This document shows positions 1 to 12,099 of a stretch of DNA of 64,000 nucleotides, piece by piece; position 1 is the first letter of the stretch, and each line of letters starts with the position of its first letter. A program made the position numbers and the translations under genes. The DNA lies in assembly GCF_016808335.1 (NCBI RefSeq), contig NC_053146.1, positions 10,795,015 through 10,859,014 on the forward strand, given 5' to 3'. The notes under the pieces are model-generated. The model did not search any database. It was not told where the DNA came from and was given only the letters and a program-made list of their open reading frames with translations. The stretch comes from Panicum virgatum (Eukaryota > Streptophyta > Magnoliopsida > Poales > Poaceae).

Positions 1-392
1 GATTTACTAATCCTTAATTACCTTGGGATGTAGTACTACTCCACTTCAATTTTTACGCTTTATCCGCAAGTGCTTTTACTACAGCAGTAATTGTTTAATT
101 TGGACATTCATTCCTTCATTAGGATCAATACTACTGGAACAATCAAATGAAACTTAAACATGCATCATCCCAACAAGTGCAAATATGCATCAAACTAGCT
201 ACAAATGGGAGATAAACTACATGTCATATCCTACAATTCAATTGGTGTACATATTAGTGTTTAGGAAAATTTCCAAATTTAACAAATGAACTTTATTTTC
301 AGAGATGTTGTTTTCCCCTTAACTTGATAGCATGAACGGTGTGCACTCCTGAGTCCTGTGCGTATTCTAAATATATATATGCTCTGTTCTAG

Positions 393-1276
393 AGTCGAAA
401 ATGTACATGCCGGTGGAAGAGCTACCGCCACTGAGGGTAAGGGACCTCTTCTACTCAAGCCGGAGCGACCAAGAAAAACTGCGAAACTTACTTGCTCGGG
501 CCATGGAAGCAGTGAACAGTTCCTCTGGTCTAGTGATCAACACATTCGATGCTCTGGAGCCAGCCGAGCTGGAGAGGATCCGCAGCGAGCTCCGCATCCC
601 TACGGTGCTTGCGCCGGGCCCTCTCCACAAGCTCTCCTCCAAGAACACAGCAAGTAGCTTGCTGGACGAAGACCACGGCTGCATCAAGTGGCTGGACAAG
701 CAGCCCCCAAGATCTGTGCTCTATGTTAGCTTTGGGAGCTTGGCTTCCATGGACCCTGATGAGTTTTTGGAGGTGGCCTGGGGTTTGGCGGCCAGTGGCC
801 ATCCTTTTCTATGGGTGGTTCGGCCAGGCTCGGTACGGGGATCGGAGGACATTCAGGGTTTCCCAGAAGGCTTTGAGGCTGCGGTTGAGGGTACAGGCAA
901 GGTGATTCGATGGGCGCCCCAGCAGGAGGTGCTGGCCCACCCTGTAGTGGGTGGGTTCTGGATGCACAGCGGATGGAACTCGACAATGGAGAGCATCAGC
1001 GAGGGTGTTCCCATGATCTGCAGGCCTCAGTTCGCAGATCAGATGATGAACACGAGGTATGTGGAGAAAATGTGGAGTGTGGGGTTCGAGCTTGAAGGTG
1101 AGCTGGAAAGGGGCAGAATAGAGGAGGCCATTAGGAAGCTCATGGAGGAAAGGGAGGGGGCCGAGATGAGGGAAAGAGCTATGGAGCTAAAGAAGAAAGT
1201 AGCACACTGCTTGAAATCTGGTGGGTCGTCTCAGATTGCCATGGATAAGTTGGTGAAGTACATACTTTCTTTGTGA
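393..1276 (+). CDS. UDP-glycosyltransferase alpha (copy A), exon 2
   Basis: This is the second exon of a family-1 UGT. It would transfer glucose from UDP-glucose to a small acceptor in the cytosol. The exon starts at 393 after a TTCTAG acceptor (AG at 391-392). Its first two bases complete a codon split by a phase-1 intron, as in the copy at 33141. It encodes the C-terminal nucleotide-binding half. The PSPG box begins [15 protein letters not shown], continues through an HSGWNS block (usually HCGWNS or HNGWNS) and ends FADQ. The final Gln is the usual marker for UDP-glucose. The C-terminus MDKLVKYILSL is the complete family ending. Exon 1, carrying the catalytic His and Asp, would lie about 14 bp or more left of the window edge. 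The exon shows no lesion, so the gene may work if exon 1 is sound. Closest recalled relatives are grass BX8/BX9-type enzymes; the substrate is unknown. Confidence 0.9.
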
Positions 1277-1305
1277 CTATTTTTTACGGGCGAACATTCT
1301 ATATA

Positions 1306-1899
1306 GGAAAAAAATCCAGTTTATAACCTCAAACTATTATAAAAATTTGATTTTCAAACTTTAACTATAAAATCGGAAAAGAAGGACCATCCAGCTATCA
1401 AAACCGAACAACTTTGACCCTTTAGGTGGTTTTAAAGATGGTTCTATAGTTTTTTTAAAAATATACAAAATTTTGGTTATATCTAAAAAAATTAAAACTA
1501 AGTTATTTTAAATTAGAAAAATATGAATCTTGTACCAAAATTTTCAAAAAACATAACCTATCTATTGTTGCTCTATTTGAATATGATTTATTTTAAAAAT
1601 AAGAATAACTATAAGGAAATAATTACTAGGAACATAAAACATTGAATAGATTATATTTTCTTAAAAATGGTGGCACTTGTTTCGTACTTTTTTATTTAAA
1701 ATAAATTACTTATGGAATTTTCATTTAAAAATTAATATTTTTAATTTTCATAAAATTGAAAAACACCTTTGATCCCACCCAAAGGGTTAAATTTACCCCA
1801 TTTTAATAGTTGGATGGCCTCCATTATCCGGTTTTGTAGTTAAAAATTAAAATAATCGGATTTTTGTGATAGTTTAAGGGTATAAATTGGACTTTTCCC
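1306..1899. mobile_element. Mutator-type MITE (copy A), 9-bp TSD
   Basis: A 594-bp AT-rich foldback element starts GGAAAA and ends TTTTCCC, with long imperfect terminal inverted repeats of about 130 bp. It is flanked by a perfect 9-bp target duplication, TTCTATATA (1297-1305 and 1900-1908). A 9-bp duplication is the Mutator-like signature. It sits 30 bp after the alpha UGT stop codon and so is probably in the 3' UTR or just past it. The same insertion is at 33909-34500, so it predates the duplication. Confidence 0.85.
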
Positions 1900-2406
1900 T
1901 TCTATATATATGTGAAATTTATGTTGCTTTGAATTCTTGGTTAGGCAAATTTGTAGGGAATACTATCTTTTTGTTCTTAGACGTCTTGAACTAATTCCAC
2001 AAAACGATGGAACTTATTTTCATTTGTTTGGTTTTCCCATCAAAATTTATGCTTGAACAAAAGAGATGTGTTTCTACCGGCAAAAAAGGACCTTTCAGCA
2101 GTCAGTTCAATTGCTCATAGAAATAAATTTCCCCACTGATTTGGCTTGGGATCATCATAGAAAACTGTAGATGGTTGAAATTCTTCAGAAGCTATCGTAG
2201 GGAGCCTTCAGGGTTTCTTCTCGGTCCTTTAGCAAGAGGAAAATCTTCTGCTCATAATAATACCTTGGGGTAGGTCTTTCTCCTATGTCAGAGTTTTCTT
2301 TTTATAATGTTCAAAAAAATTGGATGTGAATTTCTCTACTAGTGGTGCCTGTCTTCTTTGTATGTCATTTTAGCCATCCATGTAAATCGATCTAAGAAAA
2401 ACAGTA

Positions 2407-5400
2407 TGTAACACCCCGGTGTTAATTTTGACGCTAACATTGTGCTTAATCACTAATCGAGGCTAATCATCGTCTTTAGCGCTAATCGAATTCGCATAGT
2501 AACTTTCGACTGAGCTGCGTTCGATCTTGTTTTTCCCCCTAATCCGAGCTCTAAATCAACTTTTGCCCAACATCAATGATGTAGAACTTTTCTTCCTCTG
2601 CAACTTTCATTTTGGCCAAAATTCAAGTTTCAGCATGAAATTTAAAGAAAATCTTTAATTTTGCTTTGAATAGGATTTTTTTTTTCAAATGCACTCAAGT
2701 TTTAAATTTTATCTATCAAACCTTTGTTCAAATGAAAAAGTGCCTGAAACAAAATTTGAAGATCTCAAAATTTTGAACAACTTTCGTATTCAAAAGTTTT
2801 TCATTTGACCTTTAGTATAGGAAGAAAAATTGAGTTTATAAACGGGAGTTTTGAAACTTCGTTTTATTTACATAATCGCCCTCACTCCACCTCCTCCCCT
2901 GTTCGCTGCGTGACACGCCGTGATCGTCGCCGTGCCCACGTGCCGGCCATCCTAGGCGTTCGTGCCGCCGCCGTCTCGTCGTGCACCACAATCTTATCCT
3001 TGCCCAGGCGTCCAAGTCCATCTTCGCTTCCTCACTTGGCCCTTTCTTCCTCCTCGAGCAGAGCTCGACCGAGCTCACGCCACTCGCTCTCGCCGGCCGA
3101 AATCCGCCGCCCCTGCTCGATCCTCTCTCGATTCCTCGTGCCCCGAGCTTCCTCACTACCTCCTCCACCATCCCCGTCCCTCACCCGAGCTCCTCCCTGG
3201 CCGAGTTGGCCGAAAACCCTAGCCCTACCACCGGCCGCCATTGGAGCCAACCCGAGCTCCGCCTCCCTCGCGTCGATCCGCTTCTCCGACCACCCTCCGC
3301 TCGAATCGACCCCAAGAATGGGTTCGTGGTGAGTCACTCATTATCCCCGGCCTTTTTCCCGTTTGCTTCGTGCATCGCCGGTGCCGGAACACGGCCGCCG
3401 CCGCCGTCGCTGCGACTGCCGCCGCCGCCGCACTCCGCGGGCCCGTCCGCGTGGCCCTGCGCCGTGCTGCCGCGCGCCCTGGCCCCGCCCGGCTGCGCTG
3501 GACGTCGCGTCGCCTCACCCCGCGGCCGCCGCCCTCTGCCGTCGCCGGAACGCCGATGCCGCGCCACCGCTCCAGCCCGCGTACACCGCCGCCGCCGCCC
3601 CTGCGCCCCCGCGCCCCTGTTCCGTGAACGCGCCCCGCACCCCCCCAGCCGCCCTGGCCGCAGCTCGGCCCGGCCGCACCGCCGGCGAGGCAGCGCCGCC
3701 GCAGTCGGCCTGGCCGCACGCCGGCCGCCGCGCGGGGCAAAGCAGGGGAGGGGGAGGCGCCTGGGGAGCGGGCCTGGGCTCCCTTACATGTGGGGCCCGG
3801 CTGTCAGCCGCCCCCCTATTGTTTTCCTTTTTACTTGTTTTATTTCAGCTGAGATTTCATAATTGCATAATAATTCACAAAAAAATGTGAAAATGCCAAA
3901 TAAATTTTATTAGGTTTCTAAAATCAAGATCTTCAGTAGAAAAATACTTGTGCTGGTGAAATGTCACTTTTGCCCCTACTAAATATTAGGGTTGTGTTTA
4001 AGCTAGTTTAATTAATCCAGGTTGTTCCGTTGCTCTAAAAATTATGAAGTTTATCCAGTAATTTACTCTTTGTATGTGTAGTCCACTGGAAAATTTTCAG
4101 GTGTATAGCCTTTGTGCATGTTTGTGGATCTGTTGTTGTTTGTTTTCCTTTCTAGGGCTAAAAGAAATACTTTTCAATATCAACAATTGCTGGTAATTTA
4201 TTTATGCACTCTTTATCAGCAGTTTTTCATGGTATCAAAGTGGTGCTAATAGATCTTTGTGGCGTGTTATGTTTTGATCTTTAATTAGTTCCTAGCTTCA
4301 ATTTCATCCTTTATCCTTGTTGTTAGTTAATTACTTTCATGCAGGTGTAACCTCAACAAAACAAACCCATGTTTTAATCCATGCTACCCTAAGTAGTTGA
4401 GTAGCTATTGTTTTGAAGGAAACACTTCAGGCTAAAATACTTGAATGAACTCTCGTATTGTAGCCCCAACCTAGTTGCCTTTTGAGTGTGTATGCGGTGT
4501 TTACTCGTTAAATGTTTGCCCAGTCATATCTTTATTCCTAATCTTATCGCATTGCAGTGCATCATGTTCGTACCCATCCAAGCGTGGCTTTGTATCTGCC
4601 CTACTTGTCCTTTTTGCGGTATCATCTACTGCACTTCCATGCATTCAAACCTCTGCCTTGGTGTATCTCATTTAGGTACGCTAGATGTACCATGTGTGGA
4701 AGTGGAGCACGTGCTGACGGAACTGAACCACAAGACAGTGTTGGGTGGACGCGTCCTGAAGAGTGAAGGACCCGCGGAAGCAACCGAAGACCCAACTCAA
4801 AGTTGGAAGGGCCCATGGCCTTGTTAATACTAACACTAGCTTAGTGTTACTCCCAGGCAAGCCCCGGAGCATAACCTTTATTTTCAAGTATTCAAGGTTA
4901 TTATTTAAGTATTGTGCATTAAGTTTTAGGAGTTGAATGAAACCCTAGTATGCATATTTCTCCCTAAGTACCTTTGAGTTTCTACTAGTATACAGGCACC
5001 GTTAGAAATGCTTTGCTAATTAGAGACCCGGTAGAAGTCGAGTGATTCCTGTCACTCACGAGATTTAGGTCTTGTTACTTATGGAAAAGTTACTGAAGAA
5101 GGAATCTTTGAGAAAAGAAAGGAAAACTAGAGACCGGGCGGAGATGAATTGGTTATGGATATGGAATGGATGGAAAGTAAGCCTCCGCCTGTGTCGATTG
5201 AGGACCGTTCCGTTGTTGGCAGTGTTGATCGAGGATTGAACAGTACTAACCGCATGCCGGGAGTAGGAGGTAGTCGAAACCGGTAAGCTCAGTACCATAT
5301 GTGCACCGGTAGGCGGACTTGATACTGTCTTCACCAGTGGAGCTAGTATACAAACTCATGGCTGACCCTTCATTGTTATCGGTGGGGCTAGCAGTCCCGG

Positions 5401-6208
5401 GTCGCAGGGCAGTTCGCCTATTCGGTGTGCATATGTGAAGGGTTGGTGTGTATAGCCCGACGGGGCATATACGTGCCGTGTTGGTTAGGTCCACCTTGCA
5501 AGGTTAAATCGGATCGATTCGCCGTGACTCGCGGTTATGAGAGCCTTGATCTCTTTGTCACATCGTAGTAAAGAATTGGAATGATGATGATATAATGATG
5601 ATAATATGTAAAGATTGATATGATCAACCATGCTTGCTCTAGATGTCAGGCAAATTTAGTTGGCACTTGATAAACTTAAATTGAGCTAAAATATTGAAAG
5701 TAAGGATTCATTAGTAGTAGCCTTTCAGCAAAACAAACTCCAGAGCCAAAAAGCTTTGCATGTCTAGATAGTGGGCTAACTATACCCGTGTCGGGTAAGT
5801 CTTGCTGAGTATTAGTATACTCAGGGTTTGTTGTCACCCTGGTTTTCAGGTAACTACTGCTGGCTCGAGCTAACCAGGATTCACATTGGTGGGCTCGATG
5901 TGACGTCCTCACGTCATCATAGTAATCGTTGTTTTTCTAAACTAAACTTCTATTTAATTTCCGCTGCATTTTGAACTCTGATATTTTGCGTATTATTGTT
6001 TGTAAAACTCCGCTTTGTAAATTAACCTTGAGAACTTTGTCTGCTTGTAATCATTTGTGCTCGTCTTCGTGCGAGACTTCCAGTGTTTTTCGATCCTTAA
6101 ACCGACAGACGTCCGGATTACACCGTTTTAAGTACACAGTAACTTGATTAACCATTAAGATGATAGTTAGCGCACTAAAGCCGGTTTAATTTGGGCAGTT
6201 CTGTCACA
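2407..6208 (+). mobile_element. Large solo LTR (3.8 kb), TSD CAGTA
   Basis: The unit begins TGTAACACCCC and ends TTCTGTCACA. It is flanked by CAGTA at 2402-2406 and 6209-6213. Copy B near 35080 has the uninterrupted site with a single CAGTA, which proves an insertion after the duplication. It has TG...CA ends and a 5-bp duplication but no second LTR, primer-binding site, gag or pol, so it is best read as a solo LTR. A GC-rich tract at about 2880-3790 gives long open frames (for example 2981-3862) that are composition artefacts. The end motif GGGCAGTTCTG is shared with the units at 24344-27503 and 38947-41602. Confidence 0.85.
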
Positions 6209-6572
6209 CAGTACATATTGCTTTTTCTAATAACCCACAAGCACTTAACAGCATGGACCATACAAATTTATAAAGTAGTAAAAAATGGCTACATTCACTA
6301 CAGTGGTTCATGCATCATTATCACAATAAATTAATATATGTTCGTTCCAAAGGCTGCTTACCAGTATTCTTTTTGGTAGACGGCCGCGTGTTACTTTTTG
6401 CCACTTTTTTCTCCTCCAAATTATATGGAACGGCAATCATGCGATATGATGAAGATATAAGATGGATATAATCAATTGATTGATATAAGAGCCATCTTGG
6501 CTTTTTCTTAACGAAAAAGCAGAGGAACTGCGGATTCTATTTTAAAAATTAGCCCAGATTGAACGGCATAGT

Positions 6573-6978
6573 TAGGGATGAAAACGGTCGGAAACAGTAA
6601 TTATTCGGTAATCAGTTTTTTGGTCGTTTTTCTTTGATTGCGAATAAACAGGATATAGAATCTTGTATACAAATTTGTATTCTTGTTTTGAGCGTTGAGC
6701 TTGTAAAGATTCATAAAAGGTAAACCTTAAATTCATCCTATATTTTCTCAAATGATAGATATAAAATTGGGTATGGATTCGGAAACAAATTCGGTATTTT
6801 TTTCACTTTTTTTTGTTGTAGGGAGCAAATAATGCATAAAATAATTTATGCAAAATTTTATTCTTATTTGTAATAATATGCTTGATAATATAAGAAATTA
6901 TCACCATCAAATTTTATACATATCTATTTTAAAATATTAAATTTATTCTAACAGTTCAGATTACCACTTTCATCCCTA
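6573..6978. mobile_element. hAT-type MITE, 8-bp TSD, copy A only
   Basis: A 406-bp AT-rich element with ends TAGGGATGAAA and TTTCATCCCTA is flanked by a perfect 8-bp duplication, GGCATAGT (6565-6572 and 6979-6986). Copy B near 35440 carries the empty site with one GGCATAGT. Length, TIRs and 8-bp TSD fit a non-autonomous hAT element. No coding capacity is seen. Confidence 0.88.
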
Positions 6979-7824
6979 GGCATAGTAGAGCAACAACTAC
7001 TCGCACTACAACAACTAGACAAAAGAGCTTCTGATTATATTAAAAAGACACCAACATAGATAATTTTCAGATTAATCTTTTTAAGACCTACTAGGAGCAC
7101 ACCAATTCCGCCCGCATGCTCAGGAGAGTACACGATCAATGTTAGACAATATATTTATTTATTAAACTAGAACTATGAATAATTTAGTTGTGAAAATTAT
7201 TTGTAAAATTGTTTTCAATGAAAAAATTTAACAGTGAACATGTAATTTGAAACCATCTGAGAAATATCTCATTTATCTGATGAAGAGTGTGACCTAACAA
7301 TGATCACTACCTTCTCAATTTATGGGAAAAACAACATATAACACATCTAACGATAATAGTTTCTTCATTACATGAAAAAATATATCTAAAATGACATTAC
7401 GCGCTTGAGCAGCAAATCTATTGCAGATTTGGAAGAGCCTTCATCCTCAATGCACTTCACAGCTTTGTCCCTCAGATCCTTGGCCCTCTGTCTCATCTGT
7501 CTACCTTCTTCCGTACACAGTAACTTGGTAATAGCCATCTCGACCTTCCCCCCTCTCCAACTCCCCTTCTAGTTCAAACCCTATCTTCCACACCTCTTGG
7601 ACGTACCTCATGTTTATCATCTGGTCAGCAAATTGGGGCCTACATATCATCGGGACACCCTCGCAAATGCTCTCCAGAGTCGAGTTCCATCCATTGGGAG
7701 TCCAAAAGCCACCAATGGCATGGTGAGCAAGAACTTCTTGCTGTGGGGCCCAGGGCACGACCATTCCCCTACCATGTGTCGCCTCCTCGAAGCCTTCAGG
7801 AAGGCTCACCTGGTGTGAGGACCT

Positions 7825-9555
7825 TGAGGGACCGAAACTGGCGACCAGAGGGGGCTGAATGGGAGCCGATCAAAATTTCTTCCGAAATCGATCCGTCGGC
7901 CTATATCCCAAAATCACCGCAAACCCTACACCTAGGGTATGTGAGAATAGCTATGAACAAACTATCTCACAACAGCACACCCTAGAAAACTTCGCGGAAG
8001 CAAAACTGGAAAAACTCCACAAACAGCAGCACACTGAGTCAGACCGGTCTGACCGCTAGCAAAGACCGGTCAGACCGGTCGGGCTGGATTTCAAAAATCC
8101 AGACCGGTCGGGCTGGATTTCAAAAATCCAGACCGGTCGGGCTGGATTTCAAAAATCCAGACCGGTCGGGCTGGATTTCAAAAATCCAGACCGGTCCGAC
8201 CGGTTTCATAGACCGGTCAGACCGGTCTCTTCCAGACAGCCCAAGACCAAAGCTCCAAAAGGCAAATCTTGAGCAAACGAAGTTCAAATTCGATGAATCT
8301 TGGGGGAAAGCTTCGTAACTACCCCATGAACATATCCCCAAAGGATCTCACCAAAAAGATTCACGGATCGAGAGAAATCGAGAAAAGATCAAAGAGGATT
8401 GGGGTTTTCTCAAGAACACAAAATCGCCAATTCGTGAGAACTCTCGATTCTAGCAGGTTTAGCACTCGGCAAGAAGGATTAGAATCGTCACAAAGAGTCC
8501 ATCAAACCACGAATTCAAGGGTTGGTCTCCTCCAAACAAGAAACACACCAAAAGAGGAGAATTATACCCAAAACGCAAGAGAGAAGGGGAGGACGAGATG
8601 CTCAGCACACACAAGTGAATCTCAAACAAATTTCATCCATTAAACTCAGAGGAATTCACCTATACAAAGGCTAGAGCCATCCGCCCATCATCCACCCACT
8701 AGATTGAAGAGAATAGCTATAATCTAAACTCTCTTTGCGTTGGAGTCCTTGGCCCTAACCTAGAGCAGAGGCTGGGAGAAGGAAAAACCCAGAGAAAACA
8801 AAAGACTCAAGAGACTCACCCAGCCACGGGCTGGTGGGGGTTTTTATACCCAGCTACTGCGGCCAGACCGGTCAGACCGGTCCAGGGGACCAGTCAGACC
8901 GGTCGGGTCTGCAGCAGCCCGCTGTACACCCTCGATCGACGGCGGGGCTTCTTTTTTCGACTCGAAGTCTTTGCTGCGATGCTGTCACGTCGACGAAGTA
9001 CCGGTCCGCGGTTTTGGAGGGTCCGCGAAACCCCGGTAGGTGGCCGGTTTTGAGAAAACCACCAAAACCTCACGCGCGGGAAGATTCCCGCCTCCACGCC
9101 GTGGCCCTAGACGTCGTTCCCGCCTCGGCCTCCTGACGGCCCTAGACGCCGCCCGACGCCCGTCACCTCCTCGCCCGCAGCGAGGCCCTAGACGCCGTCG
9201 ACGCCCGTCGCCTCCGTCAGTCTCGAGACCGACGCCCGTCACCTCCACGACTTGGCGTCTTCAACCGCCGTCCGCCTCCTTGGTTTTGTGGCGCAAACCA
9301 AGAAACCCGCCTTCCGTCGCCGCTTGCGCCCTCGATCCAGGAGTGGACGCCACAGCTGCCGCCCGGTCCGAGCTCCGGTCCCGGCTGCCCTTCACCGCCG
9401 TCCACCGCACGGTCCATCGGCCACAGCACCTCCACGGCAGCTCCCCGTCGACACTCGACGCCCGTGTACTTGCAATCCAAAGACCAAGCGCACGATCACA
9501 CCGCACGGTTGACAATTCACTCATCACAGGCAGGATAGAGTACTCTCATTCCTCA
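7825..9555. mobile_element. Solo LTR (1.73 kb) inside UGT beta exon, TSD GACCT
   Basis: The insertion begins TGAGGGACCG and ends ATTCCTCA, with GACCT on both sides (7820-7824 and 9556-9560). The intact gene in copy B lacks it. TG...CA ends, a 5-bp TSD and no internal retroelement domains indicate a solo LTR. Its first 350 bp is rich in GACCGGTC palindromes and contains a fourfold 29-bp repeat. The GC-rich open frames at about 9040-9530 are not supported as genes. Confidence 0.82.
8073..8188. repeat. Four tandem 29-bp repeats inside the solo LTR
   Basis: Four consecutive identical 29-bp units start at 8073, 8102, 8131 and 8160. Each joins a GACCGGTC palindrome to a small hairpin (TGGATTTCAAAAATCCA). 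More GACCGGTC copies flank the array and recur near 8865-8910. The units abut with no spacers, so this is not a CRISPR. Confidence 0.93.
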
Positions 9556-9996
9556 GACCTGACCATGTTGTGACGGATCACCCACAGAAACGGGCTCTGG
9601 CTGTTGGCCAAGCCCGATGCTGTCTCCAACAGTTCCTTCTCATCCATGGATGCCAGGCTCCCCAAGCTCACATAAAGAACAGAATCGGCCTCTTGCTTGT
9701 CCAACCACTTCAAGCAAGTCTGGTCTTGTGCTAGCAAGCTGCTCTCGGTGCCTGAAGAAATCTTGTGAAGTGGCCCTACCGTGTACATCGGCACACCGAG
9801 GCCGTTGGTGATCTTTTGGAGATCTGAATCCTCAAGGTCTTGGAAGGTGTTGAGGATGACACCGGAAGAACTCCTTGCTGCATCCAGTAAATGTTGTAGG
9901 CATCTTGCCATATTACCATGCGTAGTAGTGGGCGAGAACACCATGTCTCTCAGCCGTAGTGGTGTAAGCTCATCCAATGGCATGTCCAACTGGGCT

Positions 9997-12099
9997 TTAT
10001 CTGAAATTACAGAAATGAAAGGAAATGAGTAGCATCCCAATAGTATACACAATTTGGACGTACCTTTAGCTTCTTCTAGGTTCCAACATGGGTTTTGCCA
10101 CGGTAATTCAAAATGATTGTAGACCATGCATTTATTTAGGTAGATCAGGACAAGTATTATCACATATTAGATATTACCTCTTTGGAGGTAATAGCAAAAA
10201 TACTTTTTCTATATATTACCTCTTGGGAGGTAATCGGAGTACCTAACATACAATTAATATTATTATGACCTTTAACGACTTTACTTTGTGGCTGCAAAAC
10301 TGTACATTGTACTTTAAAAAACTCTCTAGGACGCATTTACTATTTTGCTATTTACATTCTGAGATTGTGAGGCAAACTTCATAAATTGTGTTCATGCCAA
10401 AAAAAAAAGAGCCCCTCAATAGGTACTTGGGTTCAGGCTAACTATGTTTTGGCCTGATGTTAAAAAAAATAACAGAATACAAAGCAATAGAGTTTTCGCA
10501 ATATCATGAAAAAAAAGGGGGTAAACGTGTAGTGGGTAGCTAGCCAAAAAAGGATACAATAATTCTATATATTCAGTCCCAAGCTTTTCCATTAGAATGT
10601 TATTACTCTATCAAAGCAGCCACGGTTTGAACGCTAGTAGTGGCCAATGCCTCATTGGCACTATCTGAATGATCTGCATCACATACTCTTTAATGTAATT
10701 TGCATATAGCTTGTTGACCTTATTGTTCACCTCGTTGACGTGATTTTGGGTTGCATACGTGCCAATGTTGCATTGGCACTATCTGGCCTGCGCCCTCTCC
10801 TGGCTTCACTGAAATCTGCTGTCTCCAAACGTGATTTAGATTGGTTGGATGGATAATATGTATATGAGGTTGGATTGGACAGGATTGGATGGTGGGAACT
10901 ATCTAATAGGATTGGATTAGATGATAGAGTCACATTAATTGGATGTTAGTTGGATTTTGGATGACGATCCATTCCCAGGACTACTTGCAAGGTAGCAACC
11001 ACGCCCTTTGTGTTGGAGGCACTGCTGTCCGATTGCTTTATTTGCGAGACAAAAGGAAGGACGACTGGACGGCCTGTTTTCTCACGTTTTCTGTCGCCTC
11101 GTATGATCGTATCCCTGCACTGTATACATAGTACAGTGTACAAACATACAAGGTACTGTGCAGTTTCACTGTCACACTTTTTTTACAGTAACACTTTACA
11201 GTATACTTTTTTTACAGTACACTACTACAGTACAGTAACACTTTTTTTTACAGTATACTGCAGTAATAACAAGGTACTGTGCAGTCACTGTGTGCTGATG
11301 GATTATCTGCCTGCACGTGGTATTGCAGGAAGCATTTGGCACGTGCGACGACAATGATTGCAGGCTTGCAGCCTCGTCGCTGCAGCTAGTTGTAAAATTA
11401 AATTGCTAGGTGTAAAATTAAATTTGCTGGACCCTCGATAGGTGTAAAATTAAATTTAGACCCTCGATTCAAGAAATACAAGGTACCATGTCGGCATGTC
11501 AGTACATCGCAACCAAATAATCTAAACCCACAGGCCACAAACCACCACTGACGTGGTATCTGCCCATTTGATTTTCTAGTATGAAAAGAAATAAGCCTAC
11601 TTTATGTTGCTTCAAATTTTTGAAATAAGCCTATTTTTTTCTACATATCCAAAACGTGGTGAGAATGTCATTTTCTTTTATTAATATATAGATTGCGAAC
11701 AGGTCTACAAACATCAATAGCCATCGTTCTCTGTATTAAGTTCTTGTTGATGCTCCAACTAAACATCATTTATTTGTTTGTCACAACTTTACTGTCATGT
11801 AGTTAATGCTCCAACTAAACATCATTTTTCCATTTTTTGAAAAACATATAATTTGTTTCACATGAGCATCTTCAATTCATATATTTACTTGTCAGAAAGC
11901 AATTAATGTTCAGTTGATGAAAAAGTTTGGGTTCTGGTATTGTAGCACATTTCGTTGTTATTTGACAATTAATGTTCAATTATAGACTAATTAAGTTTAA
12001 AAGATTCATCTCGTATGAATCAGTTAAACTGTATAATTAGTTTTTTTTTCAACTACGTTTAATGCTCCATGTATGTGTCCGAAAATTTGATATGACGGG
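9997..12099. other. Remnant of UGT beta intron and flank; no gene
   Basis: From 10003 to about 10650 this matches the intron of the intact beta gene in copy B. It includes two 20-bp hairpins of the form ATTACCTC-loop-GAGGTAAT (10173-10192 and 10215-10234), also present in copy B. From about 10654 to 10990 the sequence replaces the lost exon 1 and is not recognised. From 10990 to 11905 it matches the far flank of copy B, including a degenerate ACAGTA-rich tract (about 11160-11280) that is the empty site for the LTR at 38947. From about 11980 to 12095 is one half of a MITE related to 42626-42921, cut by the gypsy element. Confidence 0.7.

Larger units (their letters stand above)
7386..10000 (-). 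pseudogene. UDP-glycosyltransferase beta (copy A), pseudogene
   Basis: This is the decayed partner of the intact gene at 35856-38508. The recognisable exon 2 runs from 10000 (acceptor AG at 10001-10002) to the stop at 7386, but it is split by a solo LTR at 7825-9555. It carries further lesions. One extra C in a C-run near 7550 shifts the frame before the C-terminus. The PSPG histidine of HNGWNS is changed to proline (TPNGWNS). Exon 1 is absent: intron-like sequence matches copy B to about 10650, and flanking match resumes near 10990 with unrelated sequence between. The gene cannot make a UGT. Transcripts across it could give antisense or small RNA against its sister; that is inference only. 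Confidence 0.93.
1..11905 (+). repeat. Segmental duplication, copy A
   Basis: The window opens inside the intron of the alpha UGT at the base that corresponds to 32749. From here to about 11905 the sequence matches 32749-42366 nearly base for base, apart from discrete insertions and deletions. Sequence present only here: the solo LTR 2407-6208, the MITE 6573-6978 and the solo LTR 7825-9555. Missing here: the beta UGT exon 1 and a stretch of about 80 bp near 2075. The right edge is where the copies part, after a shared segment ending near 11905 and 42366. The left edge lies outside the window. Confidence 0.95.

Noticed and set aside
2805..3890. Long GC-rich open frames
   Set aside because: They lie inside a solo LTR, overlap on both strands, are Pro/Arg/Ala-rich and show no domain. 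They are composition artefacts.
8073..8188. CRISPR-like array
   Set aside because: Units abut directly with no spacers, in a plant LTR.
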